8,455 bases of DNA, taken from positions 1-8,455 of the forward strand of contig CALEWF010000243.1 of assembly GCA_937925455.1 (NCBI GenBank). The letters are read 5' to 3'. The position numbers and the translations under genes were made by a program. This stretch comes from an uncultured Flavobacteriales bacterium (GTDB lineage: Bacteria > Bacteroidota > Bacteroidia > CAIKAF01). Below are positions 7,060 through 8,455 of the stretch, piece by piece. Position 1 is the stretch's first letter. Every line of letters begins with the position of its first letter. The notes below the pieces were generated by a model. It was not told the origin of the DNA and made no database searches. It saw only the letters and a list, made by a program, of their open reading frames with translations.

Positions 7060-7443
7060 ATGAAGCATTTTCTTATGTTATTCATTGTATCAACCGGTCT
7101 GATATTTCAGGCCGGTTGTTATTATGATAAGGAAGAGGAATTATATCCTCCACAACCCTGTGATACTTCTAATGTGAGTTATGCTACAACCATTGTTCCT
7201 ATTCTTTCCAATCGTTGCTATAGTTGTCACAGCAATGCCAATGCACAGAACTTTGGTAATGGAATTAGTTTTGAAGGGTATGCCAATATATCGGCTTATT
7301 TAGCTACATCTACTCAACTATTTATCGGAGCTATCAATCATCAAGACGGATATCCGGCTATGCCGCCTGCTTCTCCCAAGCTTACCTCTTGCAACATCAA
7401 TCAGATTGAATTATGGATAGCAGCTGGTTATCCTGATAATTAA
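7060..7443 (+). CDS. c-type cytochrome lipoprotein, monoheme
   Basis: A 127-residue lipoprotein. The signal peptide ends in a lipobox, FQAGC, with lipidated C20 followed by an acidic linker (DKEEELYPP). The heme site is C53-Y-S-C56-H57, preceded by TIVPILSNRCYSCHS as in the small cytochrome domains of Planctomycete-type and Bacteroidota proteins. A likely sixth ligand is M101 in YPAMPPASPKL. The C-terminal helix contains IELWIAAGYPDN, the usual close of this domain. C34 and C111 are unpaired by motif and could form a disulfide. The protein should be membrane-anchored in the periplasm or at the outer membrane and carry electrons; its partners are not known. The gene follows the YceI stop with one intervening base, and the barrel gene begins 11 nt downstream. 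A strong hairpin lies within the signal-peptide codons. Heme loading would need cytochrome c maturation genes encoded elsewhere. Confidence 0.88.
   Translation: MKHFLMLFIVSTGLIFQAGCYYDKEEELYPPQPCDTSNVSYATTIVPILSNRCYSCHSNANAQNFGNGISFEGYANISAYLATSTQLFIGAINHQDGYPAMPPASPKLTSCNINQIELWIAAGYPDN
7091..7118 (+). promoter_or_regulatory. strong 11-bp hairpin inside the cytochrome signal-peptide codons
   Basis: CAACCGGTCTG (7091-7101) and CAGGCCGGTTG (7108-7118) pair over 11 positions, ten Watson-Crick and one G-U (7098 with 7111), around a 6-nt ATATTT loop. It lies 31 nt into the cytochrome reading frame and is followed by TTATTATGATAA, moderately T-rich but not a clean terminator tract. A stem this GC-rich is unusual in an AT-rich gene. 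It could slow ribosomes, stabilise an mRNA end, or lower expression of the distal genes. Function is inferred. Confidence 0.5.
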
Positions 7444-7454
7444 ATTCATGCGGT

Positions 7455-8399
7455 ATGAAAATAAAATTTACGCTTGTACTAATTATTATTTCAAGTTATA
7501 CATCATCTTTTTCACAAGGATTATTGGATGAATTGGAAAAAGAGTTAGAACCGAAAAAAGAATATACACTTAGTACCTTTAAAGGTGCACGCATTGTAAA
7601 TGGGCATTCCACCGAAATACCCGGCAAAGGGGAGTTGTTGTTTATTATTCAGCATCGCTTTGGTTCTGTTCGCGAAGGGATAGATGATATTTTTGGATTG
7701 GACCAAGCTTCCATTCGATTAGGGTTAGAATATACCTTACCATTTTATGATCGCATTAATATTGGATTGGGAAGAAGCACCTATTTAAAAACCTGGGATG
7801 GTTTCATAAAATATAAAATATTAAAACAAGCCAAAGGACCCAAAGCATCACCCATAAGTCTGGTGCTATTTGCTTCCATAGCTATTACAACTAATCAATG
7901 GGCAGATCCGGATAGAGTTAATTATTTTACTTCAAGACTTTCATATGCATATCATATCCTAATTTCCCGAAAGTTTTGCCGTTATTTTTCCTTTCAACTT
8001 ACACCCACCGTTATTCATAAAAATTTAGTGCCTAAAATTGCAGACCAAAATACGGCATTTTATTTAGGTGCAGGAGGTTCGTTTAAAGTATCACGTCGGG
8101 TAGCCATTAACATCGAATATTTTTGGCCGGTTTATGGCCAGCGTTTTCCTCAGGTAAATAATCAGGATATTTTAGGCCCTTTTTCCATTGGAGTAGATTG
8201 GGAAACCGGAGGCCATGTATTTCAGTTTCATTTTACCAATGCCACGGCCATGTTTCCACAAGGATTCGTTGCTGAAACTACCGGCGATTGGTTGAAAGGA
8301 GATATTCGTTTTGGGTTTAACATCACCCGTAATTTTTCTTTTAAAAAAGGCGAGAAGAAGCCCAAAAAAGATAAAACAGAAAAGCCCGCATGGGATTAA
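7455..8399 (+). CDS. DUF5777-like outer-membrane beta-barrel protein
   Basis: A 314-residue predicted outer-membrane protein. A signal peptide of about 20 residues ends near SFSQ/G. A short acidic and amphipathic segment, LLDELEKELEPKKEY (23-37), follows, then many alternating hydrophobic and aromatic strands such as GELLFIIQHRFGSV, ASIRLGLEYTLPFYDRINIGLGR and VFQFHFTNATAMFPQGFV. The stretch around LPFYDRINIGLGRSTYLKTWDGFIKYK is what I recognise as the DUF5777 barrel family, whose function is unknown. The last strand, FGFNITRNFSF, ends in F296 as a C-terminal beta-signal would, but 18 more residues follow with eight lysines (297-310) and a final AWD. It starts 11 nt after the cytochrome gene and probably ends the operon. 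It could form a pore or anchor for the other exported proteins of the cassette; that is inference. Confidence 0.82.
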   Translation: MKIKFTLVLIIISSYTSSFSQGLLDELEKELEPKKEYTLSTFKGARIVNGHSTEIPGKGELLFIIQHRFGSVREGIDDIFGLDQASIRLGLEYTLPFYDRINIGLGRSTYLKTWDGFIKYKILKQAKGPKASPISLVLFASIAITTNQWADPDRVNYFTSRLSYAYHILISRKFCRYFSFQLTPTVIHKNLVPKIADQNTAFYLGAGGSFKVSRRVAINIEYFWPVYGQRFPQVNNQDILGPFSIGVDWETGGHVFQFHFTNATAMFPQGFVAETTGDWLKGDIRFGFNITRNFSFKKGEKKPKKDKTEKPAWD

Positions 8400-8455
8400 C
8401 CCAAAATTTTCGTTAGAGTATTTACATTAGGCTGCTTAAAGCGGCTGTCCGTTAC
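8396..8455 (-). CDS. possible 3' end of a convergent gene (partial)
   Basis: On the minus strand one frame is open from the window edge for 19 codons, reading VTDSRFKQPNVNTLTKILG, and ends in TAA at 8398-8396. That stop overlaps the TAA of the barrel gene (8397-8399) within a shared TTAA, a common tail-to-tail arrangement in compact genomes. The residue mix looks protein-like, but 19 codons can be open by chance and I do not recognise the family. If real, there is no intergenic space for a separate terminator. Confidence 0.35.
   Translation of the reverse strand, partial: VTDSRFKQPNVNTLTKILG

Noticed and set aside
8430..8446. Hairpin GGCTGC/GCGGCT with a TTAAA loop after the barrel gene, as a terminator
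   Set aside because: The stem is only six pairs with two G-U pairs and no T-run follows. It also lies in a possible convergent reading frame.

Overview
The window looks like a chromosomal segment from a member of the Bacteroidota, most likely near Chitinophagaceae/Sphingobacteriia. This is an inference from four things: AT-rich coding sequence, A-rich leaders without clear Shine-Dalgarno sites, a TAnnTTTG-type promoter element, and lineage-typical protein families (a T9SS C-terminal sorting domain, a DUF5777-like barrel, signal peptides ending in 'AQ' or 'SQ', and the single-chain 514-aa glycyl-tRNA synthetase).

Layout. Bases 1-541 carry no credible gene. They hold a cluster of three related inverted-repeat arms (7-144) and a sharply bounded 200-bp GC-rich, hairpin-rich element (221-420, about 64% GC against about 25% in its flanks). 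A putative promoter at 515-522 follows. All complete genes then run on the plus strand: glycyl-tRNA synthetase (542-2086), a UbiA-like polytopic membrane protein (2129-2971, TTG start), a CPA2/Kef-type cation:proton antiporter with a cytoplasmic regulatory tail (2987-5179, GTG start), a membrane-anchored OB-fold protein (5190-5651), a surface-sorted choice-of-anchor-V-like protein with a CX4CH motif (5665-6510), a YceI-family protein (6519-7058), a c-type cytochrome lipoprotein (7060-7443) and a DUF5777-like outer-membrane beta-barrel (7455-8399). Gaps are 42, 15, 10, 13, 8, 1 and 11 nt, so long co-transcription is plausible. The last 60 bases may hold the 3' end of a convergent gene on the minus strand.

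How the genes may work together. The last five genes form a tight cassette of cell-envelope proteins with complementary predicted locations: inner-membrane-anchored OB-fold, periplasmic YceI lipocalin, lipoprotein cytochrome, T9SS-exported possible heme protein, and outer-membrane barrel. Two carry CXnCH heme-attachment motifs, and YceI proteins are known to bind polyisoprenoids such as quinone precursors. I infer a small, functionally uncharacterised redox or isoprenoid envelope module. It is the best candidate here for an undescribed system. Family names come from sequence recognition alone; no database search was run.
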